DNA of 56,814 nt, taken from contig JANSYI010000046.1 in the NCBI GenBank assembly GCA_024742475.1, forward strand, positions 1-56,814. Direction: 5' to 3'. Positions 7,568 to 15,746 of this stretch are shown one piece after another (the first letter of the stretch is position 1; every line of letters begins with the position of its first letter). Position numbers and translations under genes: made by a program. Source of the stretch: a bacterium. GTDB lineage: Bacteria > Myxococcota_A > Polyangia > Nannocystales > Nannocystaceae. The notes beneath the pieces were generated by a model. The model was not told the DNA's origin, did not search any database, and saw only the letters and a program-made list of their open reading frames with translations.

Positions 7568-8992
7568 ATGTCGAAGCCGCTGCCCCACAACAAGGAAGCT
7601 GAAGCTGCCGTCCTCGGTGCAATCCTCCTGCGCAACGAGGGACTCAACGAGGTGGTCGCCATCCTCACGCCCGAGGACTTCTACGTGCCCGCGCACCAGT
7701 CCGTGTACAAGGCGATGGGCAAGCTGGCCGACCGAGGACAGCCGATCGACATCGTCACGCTGGAAGCCCAGCTTCGTGGGTCGGACGAGCTCGGCTTGGT
7801 GGGCGGGCTCGAGGGGCTGGGCAAGCTCGCCGATCGCTACGCGACGAGCCACAACATCGTGCATCACGCCGAGCTGATTCGCGACGCGTCCACGGTCCGC
7901 AAGCTGGTGGTCACCTGCTCGGAGATCGCCGAGGAGGGGCGAAACGAGGTCGAAGACGTCGGGCAGTACATCGACGAGTCGGAGCGCAAGCTGCTCGAGA
8001 TCAACCAGGCGGGCCGCAAGGGCAGCTACAAGTCCGCCAAGGACCTCATCCACGGCGTGTTCGAGGCGATCACAGAGCGCGCCAAGCTCAAGAACCCCAT
8101 CACCGGCGTGCCCACGTCGTTCAAGAAGCTCGACCAGATGACCGGCGGCATGCAGCCAGGCGACCTGGTGATCCTCGCGGCGCGTCCTTCGATGGGCAAG
8201 ACGGCGCTGTCGCTGAACTTCGCGCAGCACGCCTGCATCCTTCAAGAGCGGGACATGCAAAAGCCCGAAGGGGAGCGGCCGCCCAAGTATCCGGTGCTCT
8301 ACTTCTCGCTCGAGATGGGTGCCAACCAGCTCATCGAGCGGATCCTCTGCAGCGAGGCGCGCATCGACGCGGGCAAGCTACGCGCGGGACGGCTGGTGGA
8401 GCAGGAGTTCGCCGCGCTCGTGCGGGCTGCCGATCGCGTCTACAAGGCGCCGCTGTTCATCGACGACTCCGCGGCGCCCACGATTCTCGAGATCCGCGCG
8501 CGCGCGCGTCGCTTTCGCCAGGACAAGACGCTCTTCCCTCCCCAAGAAGAGACGGGGCGCCGTCCGCTGGGGATGATCGTCGTCGACTACCTGCAGCTCG
8601 CGCGCGGGGGCAAGGGCCGGTACGACATCCGGGAGCAGGAGATCTCCGAAATCTCGCGGGGCCTCAAGGGCATCGCGAAGGAACTCGAGGTGCCCGTCAT
8701 CGCGCTCTCACAGCTCAACCGCGGCGTCGACAGTCGCGCCGACCACCGCCCCATGCTCTCCGACCTCCGGGAGTCGGGCGCGATCGAGCAGGATGCGGAC
8801 GTCATCATGTTCATCTATCGCGAGGCGCGGTACGTGACCGACGAGCAGAAACGCAAGGAGATCGAGCGCGACGCCGAGGTCATCATCGGCAAGCAGCGCA
8901 ACGGCCCGTGCGGCACCGTGCATCTGACGTTCATCGGTGAGCACACGCGCTTTGAGAACCCTGCCTTCGAGGGGCAGGGTCCCCCGCAGTAG
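7568..8992 (+). CDS. dnaB: Replicative DNA helicase
   Basis: A 474-residue hexameric fork helicase that unwinds DNA and recruits primase. The N-terminal domain starts LPHNKEAEAAVLGAILL and has the usual EDFY and GQPIDIVTLE segments. The RecA-like ATPase domain follows, with Walker A at residues 210-212 (PSMGKTAL), the GANQLIERIL helix, Walker B in GMIVVDYLQL, and the QLNRGVDSR and LRESGAIEQDAD arginine-finger region. The start at 7568 is set by the family N-terminus. In many bacteria dnaB directly follows rplI; here six genes separate them. The C-terminus stops soon after the last ATPase strand, so it has no long tail. Confidence 0.97.
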   Translation: MSKPLPHNKEAEAAVLGAILLRNEGLNEVVAILTPEDFYVPAHQSVYKAMGKLADRGQPIDIVTLEAQLRGSDELGLVGGLEGLGKLADRYATSHNIVHHAELIRDASTVRKLVVTCSEIAEEGRNEVEDVGQYIDESERKLLEINQAGRKGSYKSAKDLIHGVFEAITERAKLKNPITGVPTSFKKLDQMTGGMQPGDLVILAARPSMGKTALSLNFAQHACILQERDMQKPEGERPPKYPVLYFSLEMGANQLIERILCSEARIDAGKLRAGRLVEQEFAALVRAADRVYKAPLFIDDSAAPTILEIRARARRFRQDKTLFPPQEETGRRPLGMIVVDYLQLARGGKGRYDIREQEISEISRGLKGIAKELEVPVIALSQLNRGVDSRADHRPMLSDLRESGAIEQDADVIMFIYREARYVTDEQKRKEIERDAEVIIGKQRNGPCGTVHLTFIGEHTRFENPAFEGQGPPQ

Positions 8993-9004
8993 GTAGGCGC
9001 GGCA

Positions 9005-10366
9005 ATGAAGGCGGTGCTCGGGGCGAGTTGGCTTGCGATGCTCGCGGCAGCGCTCGCGTGTGGCAAGCCGTCGCCGCCTGCGGAACCGTCGCCGGCTCCC
9101 GAGGTCGCCGAAGTCGCGGAGGAATTGGCGGAACCGTGGTCCGACGCGTGGATGCTTCGCGAAGGGCAGCGGTTCATTCACGACACGCCCTACAGGCGGG
9201 CTGCGCTCGAGCACTCCTTGGTCAACCCCGACAACCTCTACTCGAGCCAGCGGCTGTCGTCCTACGGGTTGGGCGACCGCCGCTGGGATCGGCTGCCGCA
9301 GTGGAACCCACGCTCGGTGCCCGTCGATGCGAGCATGGCCGCGCAGCTCGAGCAGGGCGAGTTTCCCGAGGTGCCGATCGAGCGCTTGTGGGACGGCGTC
9401 GAGCCCACGACGATGCAGGGCTGGGTCTCGCTCGGCCGAAGAGTGTTCTTTGGCTACCCGATGCGCGCCGAGGTCTACATGGAGTGGGGGCTGACCAAGC
9501 GCGCGCTCGCGGATGCGGTGGGCGTCGAGCGTGACGCCCGTGGCGACATCCCGGGGCTCGTGCTCTTCGTCGACACCGATCGGCAGGTTCGCGTGGGGAT
9601 CACCTGCGCCATCTGCCACACCGCGGTTCGCGACGGACAGGTGGTCGAGGGCGCGGCGCGCCGAAGCTTCGATTACGGCCGACTTCGGGCGGAGTACTTC
9701 GAAGACACCGGAGAGTGGGTCGAGCCTGGTCTTGCCGAGCGCATGACCCAGTGGGGCCCTGGCCGAGCCGACGTCACGGAGGACGACGACGAGGATCCCG
9801 TCACCATCCCGGACCTGTGGGGTCTCCGAGATCAGCGTTGGTTGACGCAGGCCGGCACGATTCGACACGACAGCCCGCTGGCGCTCGCGATTCGGCAAGA
9901 GACGCAGCTGACCGACTCGAACCACGCGATGGTCCGCCCGCCGCGGGCGCTCGCCTGGGCGCTCGCGATGTACGTGTACGCGCTCGACCCCGGGCCGCGT
10001 ACGGTGGCGAAGGACTCCCCGGGGGCTGCGGTGTTCGAGGTGCACTGCAAGCGCTGTCACTCCAACGCGAGCTACGGAGGGCGCGTGCTCCCCCACGAGA
10101 GCGTCGGGACCGACCCTGCGCTCGCCACCGGTCGCGGCCGTGGCACGGGGCACTACCGCGTCCCGAACTTGGTGCGGGTCGCCGACGGCGCGCCCTTCCT
10201 TCACGACGGGACCGTGGCTTCGCTCGACGAGCTTCTCTCGGCCGAGCGCCTCTCGCCCGATTTCGAGGGGCGTTTGCGCAAGGGGGCAATTCCCGGGCAC
10301 ACCGCGGGGATGGATCTCTCGCCCACCGACCGCGCCGACCTGATCGCGTTCTTGCAGACGCTGTGA
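9005..10366 (+). CDS. Dihaem cytochrome c lipoprotein
   Basis: A 453-residue exported redox protein. The signal peptide ends in the lipobox ALAC, so it is probably membrane-anchored in the periplasm. Two CXXCH haem sites are visible: CAICH at residues 201-205 and CKRCH at 348-352. The second lies in a typical class-I cytochrome fold with a closing VPNLVRVADGAPFLHDGTV region and a final LSPTDRADLIAFLQTL helix. The layout recalls dihaem peroxidase (MauG/CcpA) relatives, but the match is loose and the substrate is unknown. It begins 12 bases after dnaB, so read-through transcription is likely, although no functional link is evident. Confidence 0.88.
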   Translation: MKAVLGASWLAMLAAALACGKPSPPAEPSPAPEVAEVAEELAEPWSDAWMLREGQRFIHDTPYRRAALEHSLVNPDNLYSSQRLSSYGLGDRRWDRLPQWNPRSVPVDASMAAQLEQGEFPEVPIERLWDGVEPTTMQGWVSLGRRVFFGYPMRAEVYMEWGLTKRALADAVGVERDARGDIPGLVLFVDTDRQVRVGITCAICHTAVRDGQVVEGAARRSFDYGRLRAEYFEDTGEWVEPGLAERMTQWGPGRADVTEDDDEDPVTIPDLWGLRDQRWLTQAGTIRHDSPLALAIRQETQLTDSNHAMVRPPRALAWALAMYVYALDPGPRTVAKDSPGAAVFEVHCKRCHSNASYGGRVLPHESVGTDPALATGRGRGTGHYRVPNLVRVADGAPFLHDGTVASLDELLSAERLSPDFEGRLRKGAIPGHTAGMDLSPTDRADLIAFLQTL

Positions 10367-10370
10367 ACGC

Positions 10371-11093
10371 TCAGGTCTTGACGCCGGGCGGCAGACTGGT
10401 CGGGATGTCGAGCACGACGTTTTGCTGGAGGGTCTTGTCGGTGCCGTCGACCGCGACGACGGCCTTCATCGTATAGGTCTGGCTGCGGCGGTCTTGCACC
10501 CCGCTCCAGTCCGGCTGCGTGATCGCGTAGCTGACCGAGAGGTCCTGGCCGGGTTGCACGGCCTCGTCCCAGGGGGCGTAGCCGCCGTCCGACCAGACGC
10601 TCGGCGAGCGCGTCTGCAGGGTGCCCAGCGACGTGCCGTCGGCGAGCAAGAGCTCGACCGACTTCACGACGATCTTTGCCGAGGGGGCGTCCTTCCCGGC
10701 GGTCACGGCGAGCTGGATCGAGCTCTGCTTGCAGGCCCGCGCGGCTCGACGGGCCCGTTTCGCCTTCGACTTCCGCGGGCTGTCGCCGCGAAGGCTCGGC
10801 TTCGTCATGCCCCCCTGGGCCGCCGGCATGGGGCGGGGCCGCGGACGGGTGGTAGGACCGCTCCCGCATTCGTCGGCGAGCGTGGCCGCCGTCAGGAGCA
10901 CGGTGATCTCTGCGGGGTCCGCGGTCGGCTCCCCAGCGGCGGTGGGCTCTGGATCTGCCTCGGGTTTGGGCTCGGGCTTGGGCTCCGGCGTCGACTCCGG
11001 CTCCGGTTCGGCTTGCGTGGGCGAGACGGGCGTGTCGGCAGACGGGGTGCAGCCGAGCAGTCCGACGATGAGGAGCGAGAGTCCCGAGCGCAT
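10371..11093 (-). CDS. Lipoprotein with Pro-Glu-rich spacer
   Basis: A 240-residue lipoprotein: the basic start MRSGLSLL, a hydrophobic core and the lipobox LLGC. Residues 20-60 are a Pro/Glu/Lys spacer (EPEPESTPEPKPEPKPE), likely to span the periplasm. A middle basic patch (RKSKAKRARRAARACK) leads to a beta-rich C-terminal domain of about 110 residues (SIQLAVTAGK ... SVSYAITQPDWSG ... YTMKAVVAVDG) that looks immunoglobulin-like, but no family is identified. It ends four bases from the convergent cytochrome gene. Confidence 0.82.
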   Translation of the reverse strand: MRSGLSLLIVGLLGCTPSADTPVSPTQAEPEPESTPEPKPEPKPEADPEPTAAGEPTADPAEITVLLTAATLADECGSGPTTRPRPRPMPAAQGGMTKPSLRGDSPRKSKAKRARRAARACKQSSIQLAVTAGKDAPSAKIVVKSVELLLADGTSLGTLQTRSPSVWSDGGYAPWDEAVQPGQDLSVSYAITQPDWSGVQDRRSQTYTMKAVVAVDGTDKTLQQNVVLDIPTSLPPGVKT

Positions 11094-11222
11094 GACTCAG
11101 CGTACCAGCCGACGAGAACCGGCCCGCGGGCCTGGGCTGTCGCGCGACAGAACGCCTGTTCACCGAGACGAGGCGTTTCGTGGCAGGCCACGCGGCTCCC
11201 ATGATAAACCTCGGCGCACACG

Positions 11223-12248
11223 ATGGCGGCTCCGCCCGAAAGCATCGGCCAGTTCTCCGTGGTCGGCCTGCTCGGCAAGGGGGCGATGGGGGAGGTCTAC
11301 GAAGGCCTCGACTCAGCCTTGGGACGCCGTGTGGCAATCAAGATTCTAGGTGCAAAGCACCGAGAGTCCACCGAGTTCAAGACGCGGTTCCTTCGCGAGG
11401 GCCGGTCGTTGGCGTCGATGAACCACGCCAACATCGTTCAGATCTACGCGATCGGTGAGCACGAGGGCCGACCGTTCTTGGCGATGGAGTTCCTCGACGG
11501 CGAGGATCTCGGCCAAGCGCTCAAGAAGCGCGGCCCGCTTCACCCCGCCGACGCGGCGGAGGGCATCCGGCAGGCAGCGGTGGGCCTCCGTGAAGCACAG
11601 CGCGCCGGCGTGGTGCACCGCGACGTCAAGCCTTCCAACCTCGTGGTCACCAGCCAGGGCGCGGTCAAGGTCACCGACTTCGGCCTCGCCAAGGCGCTGC
11701 AAGAAGATCTCTCGATCACGGCAACGGGTGTCTTCGTCGGCACACCGGACTACCTCGCGCCCGAGCAAGCCATGGGCGACGAGGTCGACTCGCGGGCCGA
11801 CGTGTACGCGTTGGGCTGCTCGCTGTTCCACATGTGCAGCGGCCACCCGCCGTTCCGCAAAGGTGGACACGACGACCACTACACCGCCGTCGTGCGTCGG
11901 CATCTCAAGTCCGAGCGGCCCCAGCTCAAGCTCGAGGTCGCGGGGTTCGACACCTCGCTCTCGGATCTCTGTCGCCGGATGATGAGCCGCCGTCCGGACG
12001 TGCGGCCCACGTTCGACGAGTTGATCGACAAGCTGGGCGAGTACTCGCGCAACGCTGGCGGTCGCATCCCGCCTCGCCATCAAGACGTCGAGCTGATCGA
12101 GGCCACCAAGGCGGCCCCCGCCGAGCTCGTCGAGACCAACGACGTCGAGCCTCCGCCGCAGCGAAGCAAGACCGTCGCCATCGCGGTAGCCGCTGGCATC
12201 GCAATCGGCGTGGGCGTGTCGGCGGCGGTCATCATGGCCCTACGGTGA
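11223..12248 (+). CDS. Membrane-anchored Ser/Thr protein kinase (Hanks type)
   Basis: A 341-residue eukaryote-like kinase. The glycine loop GKGAMGEVYEG begins at residue 18; the ATP lysine is K40 (VAIK), the catalytic loop HRDVKPSN puts D134 in place, DFG is at 152-154 and the APE motif is in DYLAPEQ. All catalytic residues are present, so it should be active. After the kinase domain (to about 275) comes a short linker and a single hydrophobic segment near the C-terminus (about 316-338), with the kinase domain in the cytoplasm and no sensor domain outside. Its last codon overlaps the GTG start of the next gene, which implies tight coupling. Confidence 0.95.
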   Translation: MAAPPESIGQFSVVGLLGKGAMGEVYEGLDSALGRRVAIKILGAKHRESTEFKTRFLREGRSLASMNHANIVQIYAIGEHEGRPFLAMEFLDGEDLGQALKKRGPLHPADAAEGIRQAAVGLREAQRAGVVHRDVKPSNLVVTSQGAVKVTDFGLAKALQEDLSITATGVFVGTPDYLAPEQAMGDEVDSRADVYALGCSLFHMCSGHPPFRKGGHDDHYTAVVRRHLKSERPQLKLEVAGFDTSLSDLCRRMMSRRPDVRPTFDELIDKLGEYSRNAGGRIPPRHQDVELIEATKAAPAELVETNDVEPPPQRSKTVAIAVAAGIAIGVGVSAAVIMALR

Positions 12249-13354
12249 GCGAGCGAGCGCCGAGGCCCGAACGCATCGCAGCCGCGGCCCGAGCACTCGG
12301 CTCGGAGCTGCGAGATCTCCTGACGCTGTACGCAGACGCCGTCGGGGCCAACCTCGCCGAGCAGTTCCAGATGGTCGCGTGGGATCGCGAACAGCTGATC
12401 GGCCAGGTACAACAGCGCCTCGATGCTCTGAGAACGCTGCGGTTTCGCGAGCTCGGGGACACCAACGTTCGCATCATCGAGCGAGCCCATCAGCCGCTCG
12501 AAAGCCTCGAGCTGGTGTGGACCAACCTCCGGCAAGGGCGACGGGTCAAGCTCGAGTGGGAGGAAGGCGCGTGTGCCGTGGTGCCGAGCCTGCTGCGGCC
12601 GCTCGCCCGGGTGCTCGAGAGCACGGTCGGCGCGCCCGTTCTGCACATCGCCTCGACGCCGTGGGTGCGCGGGGGCGAGGAGCCCTCGGCGTCGCAGATG
12701 GCGTTCAAGGTCGCGCAGAACAACCCCGACGACCCAGGCATGTGGCCCGTCGTCGGAGTACGTCGTCCGGGGCCGCGCGTGGCGGTGGTCGAGGCGTCGG
12801 GCGACCGAGAGCTGGCCGCCTACGTGCTGGCACGGACGAGCCTGCGGCGCTCGGGGGTTGACCCGCGAGGAATCAAGCGGGCGTACGTCGTCGACACGGA
12901 CGACCGCTTCCTGCGGCACCTCAAGCGCGTCTGGGTCGGCGCGGTGATGGGCCCTCCTGACGCGCCGTTCTCGTTCGCAGGGCCGGTTTCGTCGTCGGTG
13001 CGCGAGGCGTTCCTCGACGCGCACCGCTCCTGGGAGAGGGTCGCGGGCGGCGAGGTCCTCGTCGCCGGAGGAGACCTCGCGCGTCCGAGTACCTCGGGGC
13101 GCTACCTGGCCCCGGCGCTCTTCGCATGCGACTGGCCCGCGCCCGACGCTCCGCTGGTGGGTCCGATGATGGTTGTCGTCCGCTCCCGCATCGACCAGGC
13201 TCGCGCCGCGGCCGAGGCTGCTGCACGCGAGGGCGGACAGGTGGTGGTCGTGGGGGCTACGGCGCGCAACTATCCCGGTGACGTCCGCTACATCCGCGGC
13301 GCGCTGCTCGTGGAGCGCCTACCGCCAGGGCTGCCCGATCCGCGACCGGTGTAG
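12245..13354 (+). CDS. Aldehyde-dehydrogenase-like protein lacking the catalytic cysteine
   Basis: A 369-residue protein starting at a GTG that overlaps the kinase stop by four bases. The C-terminal 170 residues follow the order of an aldehyde dehydrogenase C-terminal half: a V-G-x-x-x-x-P-x-x segment (WVGAVMGPPDAPFSFAGPVS), a GGEVLVAGG strand, GRYLAPALFACDWP and PLVGPMMVVVRS. The catalytic-cysteine region (normally FNAGQxC) has no cysteine and the NAD-binding half is hard to recognise, so it is probably a non-enzymatic homologue. The N-terminal 100 residues are helical and charged. The overlap suggests it works with, or is a substrate of, the kinase. The family call is by eye. Confidence 0.6.
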   Translation: MSERAPRPERIAAAARALGSELRDLLTLYADAVGANLAEQFQMVAWDREQLIGQVQQRLDALRTLRFRELGDTNVRIIERAHQPLESLELVWTNLRQGRRVKLEWEEGACAVVPSLLRPLARVLESTVGAPVLHIASTPWVRGGEEPSASQMAFKVAQNNPDDPGMWPVVGVRRPGPRVAVVEASGDRELAAYVLARTSLRRSGVDPRGIKRAYVVDTDDRFLRHLKRVWVGAVMGPPDAPFSFAGPVSSSVREAFLDAHRSWERVAGGEVLVAGGDLARPSTSGRYLAPALFACDWPAPDAPLVGPMMVVVRSRIDQARAAAEAAAREGGQVVVVGATARNYPGDVRYIRGALLVERLPPGLPDPRPV

Positions 13355-13372
13355 TCGAGGACTGGCGGGGGT

Positions 13373-14350
13373 TCAGTCGACCTTCACGAACTTCAGCGTG
13401 CTGCGGTCGCTCTCGCCGATCGCCACGGCGGTGTCCTTGCCCTCGTCGCCGCCTGCGAGGGTGGGCGGCAGCTGCCACACGCCGTTGTCGTAGTCTTTCG
13501 TGTCCTTGGGGTTGGCGTTGATGTCGGACTTGGCCTCGAGCTCGAAGCCGTAGCTTTCGACCTTTTCGATGAGCCAGGGCTCGGGCATGTAGCCCTTCGG
13601 GGCCGACTCGTCGGGATTGGCGTCGTCGGCTGCCCGGTGCTGCACGATGGCGAGGACTCCGCCCGGCTTCAAGGCGGTGTGCGCAGCCTTCATCCACGCG
13701 TCCCACAGCTCGAAGCGGTGCACGTTGTGCATCATGCGGAAGACGAGGACCATGTCCATGGTGTTCGGCTCGCCCATCTTGGTCTCGGGTACGGGCTGCA
13801 CCACGAGCTCCACGTCTTCGTAGAGGTTGCCCGATCCGCGGATGAACAGTTCGGTCTGCTTTGCGGCGGAAACCTGCTGGGGATCGTCGGCGTTGGCGTC
13901 GTAGCCAGCCAGGTAGAGCCGACCTTGCTTTGCCAGCAGGGGCGCGAGGATCTCGGTGTACCAACCGGCTCCCTGCCCAACCTCGAAGACGTGCATCGAC
14001 GGCGTGAGGCCGAAGAACGCCAGCGTTTCTCTGGGATGGCGCGCGGCGTCGCGGTCGGCGTTGCCGGGCGTGCGAATCGGGCTGGGCAAGATCGCATCCA
14101 TCGCCGCGTCGAGCGACGACCACTCCGTTCCCCGAAGCGTCTCGGCTCGCTCGCGAAGCTCCGGCGTCCACCGCTTCAGCTTCTGCGCTGCGTCCCGCTC
14201 GGCCGCGGCCAGTCGAGGGTCCTCGGCCGGCTCGGACGAAGCAGCACCATCGTCAGCGTCCGGCGCCCCGACGGGCGACGTCGTCTCACCGCCCTTGTCG
14301 CACGCCGAAGGGGCAAGCAGAAGGAGGATCGCGAGCGAAGGGAGTCGCAT
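13373..14350 (-). CDS. Lipoprotein related to COG4798-type predicted methyltransferases
   Basis: A 325-residue protein. The start at 14350 has an AGGG box seven bases upstream, and the signal peptide carries the lipobox PSAC, followed by an acidic Asp/Ser/Ala tether. The body is a class-I SAM methyltransferase-like fold: the glycine motif VFEVGQGAGWYTEIL (about residues 121-135), an acidic strand end AGYDAN, the post-motif DMVLVFRMMHNVHRF and LKPGGVLAIVQHR. A lipobox on a SAM-binding fold is odd because SAM is cytoplasmic; related proteins in other bacteria are also predicted to be exported. Its substrate is unknown, and it may bind something other than SAM. Confidence 0.8.
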   Translation of the reverse strand: MRLPSLAILLLLAPSACDKGGETTSPVGAPDADDGAASSEPAEDPRLAAAERDAAQKLKRWTPELRERAETLRGTEWSSLDAAMDAILPSPIRTPGNADRDAARHPRETLAFFGLTPSMHVFEVGQGAGWYTEILAPLLAKQGRLYLAGYDANADDPQQVSAAKQTELFIRGSGNLYEDVELVVQPVPETKMGEPNTMDMVLVFRMMHNVHRFELWDAWMKAAHTALKPGGVLAIVQHRAADDANPDESAPKGYMPEPWLIEKVESYGFELEAKSDINANPKDTKDYDNGVWQLPPTLAGGDEGKDTAVAIGESDRSTLKFVKVD

Positions 14351-14414
14351 CGGCAAACCCTACATGAACCGCTCGCCGGATCGGCCGTCGGTGCTGGACG
14401 AGTACGGGCGAGTG

Positions 14415-14861
14415 ATGAACACGTTTGGTAGCGTGCGCGCGATGGACACGTTGCGCGTCTGCCTTCTTCCCGTCGCTCTGGCGTTCGGATGCTCCAACAC
14501 CTCCGCGCCGGGCGACGTCGACCCGGCCCCGGTCGAGGCTCCATCCCCCGCGCCCGCGCCCGAGCCCGCGCCCGAGCCCGAGCCCGAGCCCGCGCCCGAG
14601 CCGAGTGAGGGCAAGGCGTGTGGTGCTCGGGCGGGCAACACGTGTGGCGACGATGAGTACTGCGCGTACGAGCCCAGTGGGATGTGTGGGTGGGCGGACG
14701 CGACGTCGGTGTGCAAGAAGCGGCCACAGATGTGCACCGCCGACTACGACCCCGTGTGCGGGTGCGATCAGAAGGAGTACTCCAACGCGTGTGCGGCTGC
14801 GGCCGCGGGGCAGGGCGTGCTCAAGAAGGGCGAGTGCAAGGACCTGCCCGGCGCGAAGTAG
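14415..14861 (+). CDS. Kazal-domain lipoprotein
   Basis: A small lipoprotein (148 residues from ATG 14415; 139 if the ATG at 14442 is used). The signal peptide ends in the lipobox ALAFGC. A Pro-Glu/Pro-Ala spacer follows (PAPAPEPAPEPEPEP). The cysteine-rich remainder has two parts: a CGARAGNTCGDDEYCAYE segment and a C-terminal Kazal-like domain with the signature CTADYDPVCGCDQKEYSNAC and a closing GEC. Kazal domains are serine-protease inhibitors, so it may protect the cell surface from secreted proteases, its own or those of prey. The start choice is uncertain. Confidence 0.82.
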   Translation: MNTFGSVRAMDTLRVCLLPVALAFGCSNTSAPGDVDPAPVEAPSPAPAPEPAPEPEPEPAPEPSEGKACGARAGNTCGDDEYCAYEPSGMCGWADATSVCKKRPQMCTADYDPVCGCDQKEYSNACAAAAAGQGVLKKGECKDLPGAK

Positions 14862-14915
14862 GCGCTCATCCGAAAACCGAAGTCGCAGGTTGACGCCCCG
14901 GCGGCGTCGAGCAAT

Positions 14916-14935
14916 ACTTAGGCAAATGACTAAGT
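14916..14935. promoter_or_regulatory. Candidate ArsR autoregulatory operator overlapping the start codon
   Basis: A perfect inverted repeat, ACTTAG (14916-14921) and CTAAGT (14930-14935), is separated by eight bases that contain the ATG of the ArsR gene at 14926. ArsR-family regulators bind such interrupted palindromes and usually repress their own operon, so this is the most likely operator. The position over the start codon would block both initiation complexes and early elongation, or the transcript may be near-leaderless. Confidence 0.5.
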
Positions 14936-15252
14936 GTTTCGAGGGGCTCGACGCAACGTTTCGAGCGCTCGGGGATCCGACGCGGCGGGCGCTCCTCAGC
15001 CGCCTCGCACGCGGTCCGGCGACCGTGTCCGAGCTCGCGGAGCCGTTCGAGATGGCCATGCCCAGCCTGATGCTTCACCTGCGGAAGCTCGAAGAGGCGG
15101 GGCTCATCGGGTCGAAGAAGCGAGGGCGCGTGCGCACCTGCTTCGCCGAGCTGAGCCATCTCGACGACGCGGTCACTTGGCTCACTTCCCACCAACAACT
15201 CTGGCAGCGCCGCCTCGATCGACTCGAGGCGTTCTTGGACGACGACGCATGA
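14926..15252 (+). CDS. ArsR-family transcriptional regulator
   Basis: A 108-residue winged-helix regulator. The opening FRALGDPTRRALLSRL, the PATVSELAEPFEMAMPSLMLHLRKLEEAGLI recognition region and the wing KRGRVRTCF are typical of the ArsR subgroup that pairs with SRPBCC proteins. No CxC metal motif is visible in the recognition helix, so it is not an obvious metal sensor. It overlaps the next SRPBCC gene (ATGA). The only plausible operator sits over its own start codon. Confidence 0.93.
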   Translation: MTKCFEGLDATFRALGDPTRRALLSRLARGPATVSELAEPFEMAMPSLMLHLRKLEEAGLIGSKKRGRVRTCFAELSHLDDAVTWLTSHQQLWQRRLDRLEAFLDDDA

Positions 15253-15689
15253 CGATCAAACACGACACGCTCACCTTCACTCGAACCCTGAAGCATCCGC
15301 CCGCGCGCGTGTTTCGTGCGTTCACGACCAACGCCGAGCTCGAGAAGTGGTCGCCACCCGACGAGGGCATGAACATGACGATCCTCGAGGGGACGTGCGA
15401 GCCCGGTGGTCGTCTCGTTTGGACCTGCGGGCCCGGAGATGCCGAGGGGGTGCGTGTGGTCTCCGACTACTTCCACGTCGCCCAAGACACCGCCGTGCTG
15501 TTCTCGGAGGCCGTCTACATGCGCGATGACGTGCTCTCGGTCGCGCTCGTGACGGTCTCGCTGTCGGGGAGCACCGAGACCACCCTGGAGATCTGTGCGC
15601 AGGTCTCCGCGCTCGATCCCGAGATGGCCGAAGGCTACGGACACGGGTGGAACGCCGCGCTCGCCAACCTCGAGGCGCTCTTGGGCTGA
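15249..15689 (+). CDS. SRPBCC (AHSA1-like) domain protein
   Basis: A 146-residue START/Bet v1-like hydrophobic-pocket protein of the activator-of-Hsp90-homologue-1 group. The pattern is clear: FTRTLKHPPARVFRAFTTN at the start, the W-x-P-P short loop, GGRLVWTC, VSDYFHV and a final amphipathic helix ending in GHGWNAALANLEALL. Proteins of this group bind small hydrophobic ligands. It overlaps the ArsR gene by four bases, the usual ArsR-SRPBCC two-gene operon, and is presumably repressed by that regulator. The ligand is unknown. Confidence 0.92.
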   Translation: MTIKHDTLTFTRTLKHPPARVFRAFTTNAELEKWSPPDEGMNMTILEGTCEPGGRLVWTCGPGDAEGVRVVSDYFHVAQDTAVLFSEAVYMRDDVLSVALVTVSLSGSTETTLEICAQVSALDPEMAEGYGHGWNAALANLEALLG

Positions 15690-15746
15690 TTCGAGCGTGC
15701 CGCAGCCGAGGTGACTGCACGAGGACGAGGCGGTACCGTCCCGCCC

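Noticed and set aside
8708..10300. A 530-residue open frame antisense to dnaB and the cytochrome gene
   Set aside because: It is antisense to two genes with firm motifs, and its composition is the complement of theirs.
12245..13354. A functional aldehyde dehydrogenase
   Set aside because: The catalytic cysteine and a clear NAD-binding half are missing.
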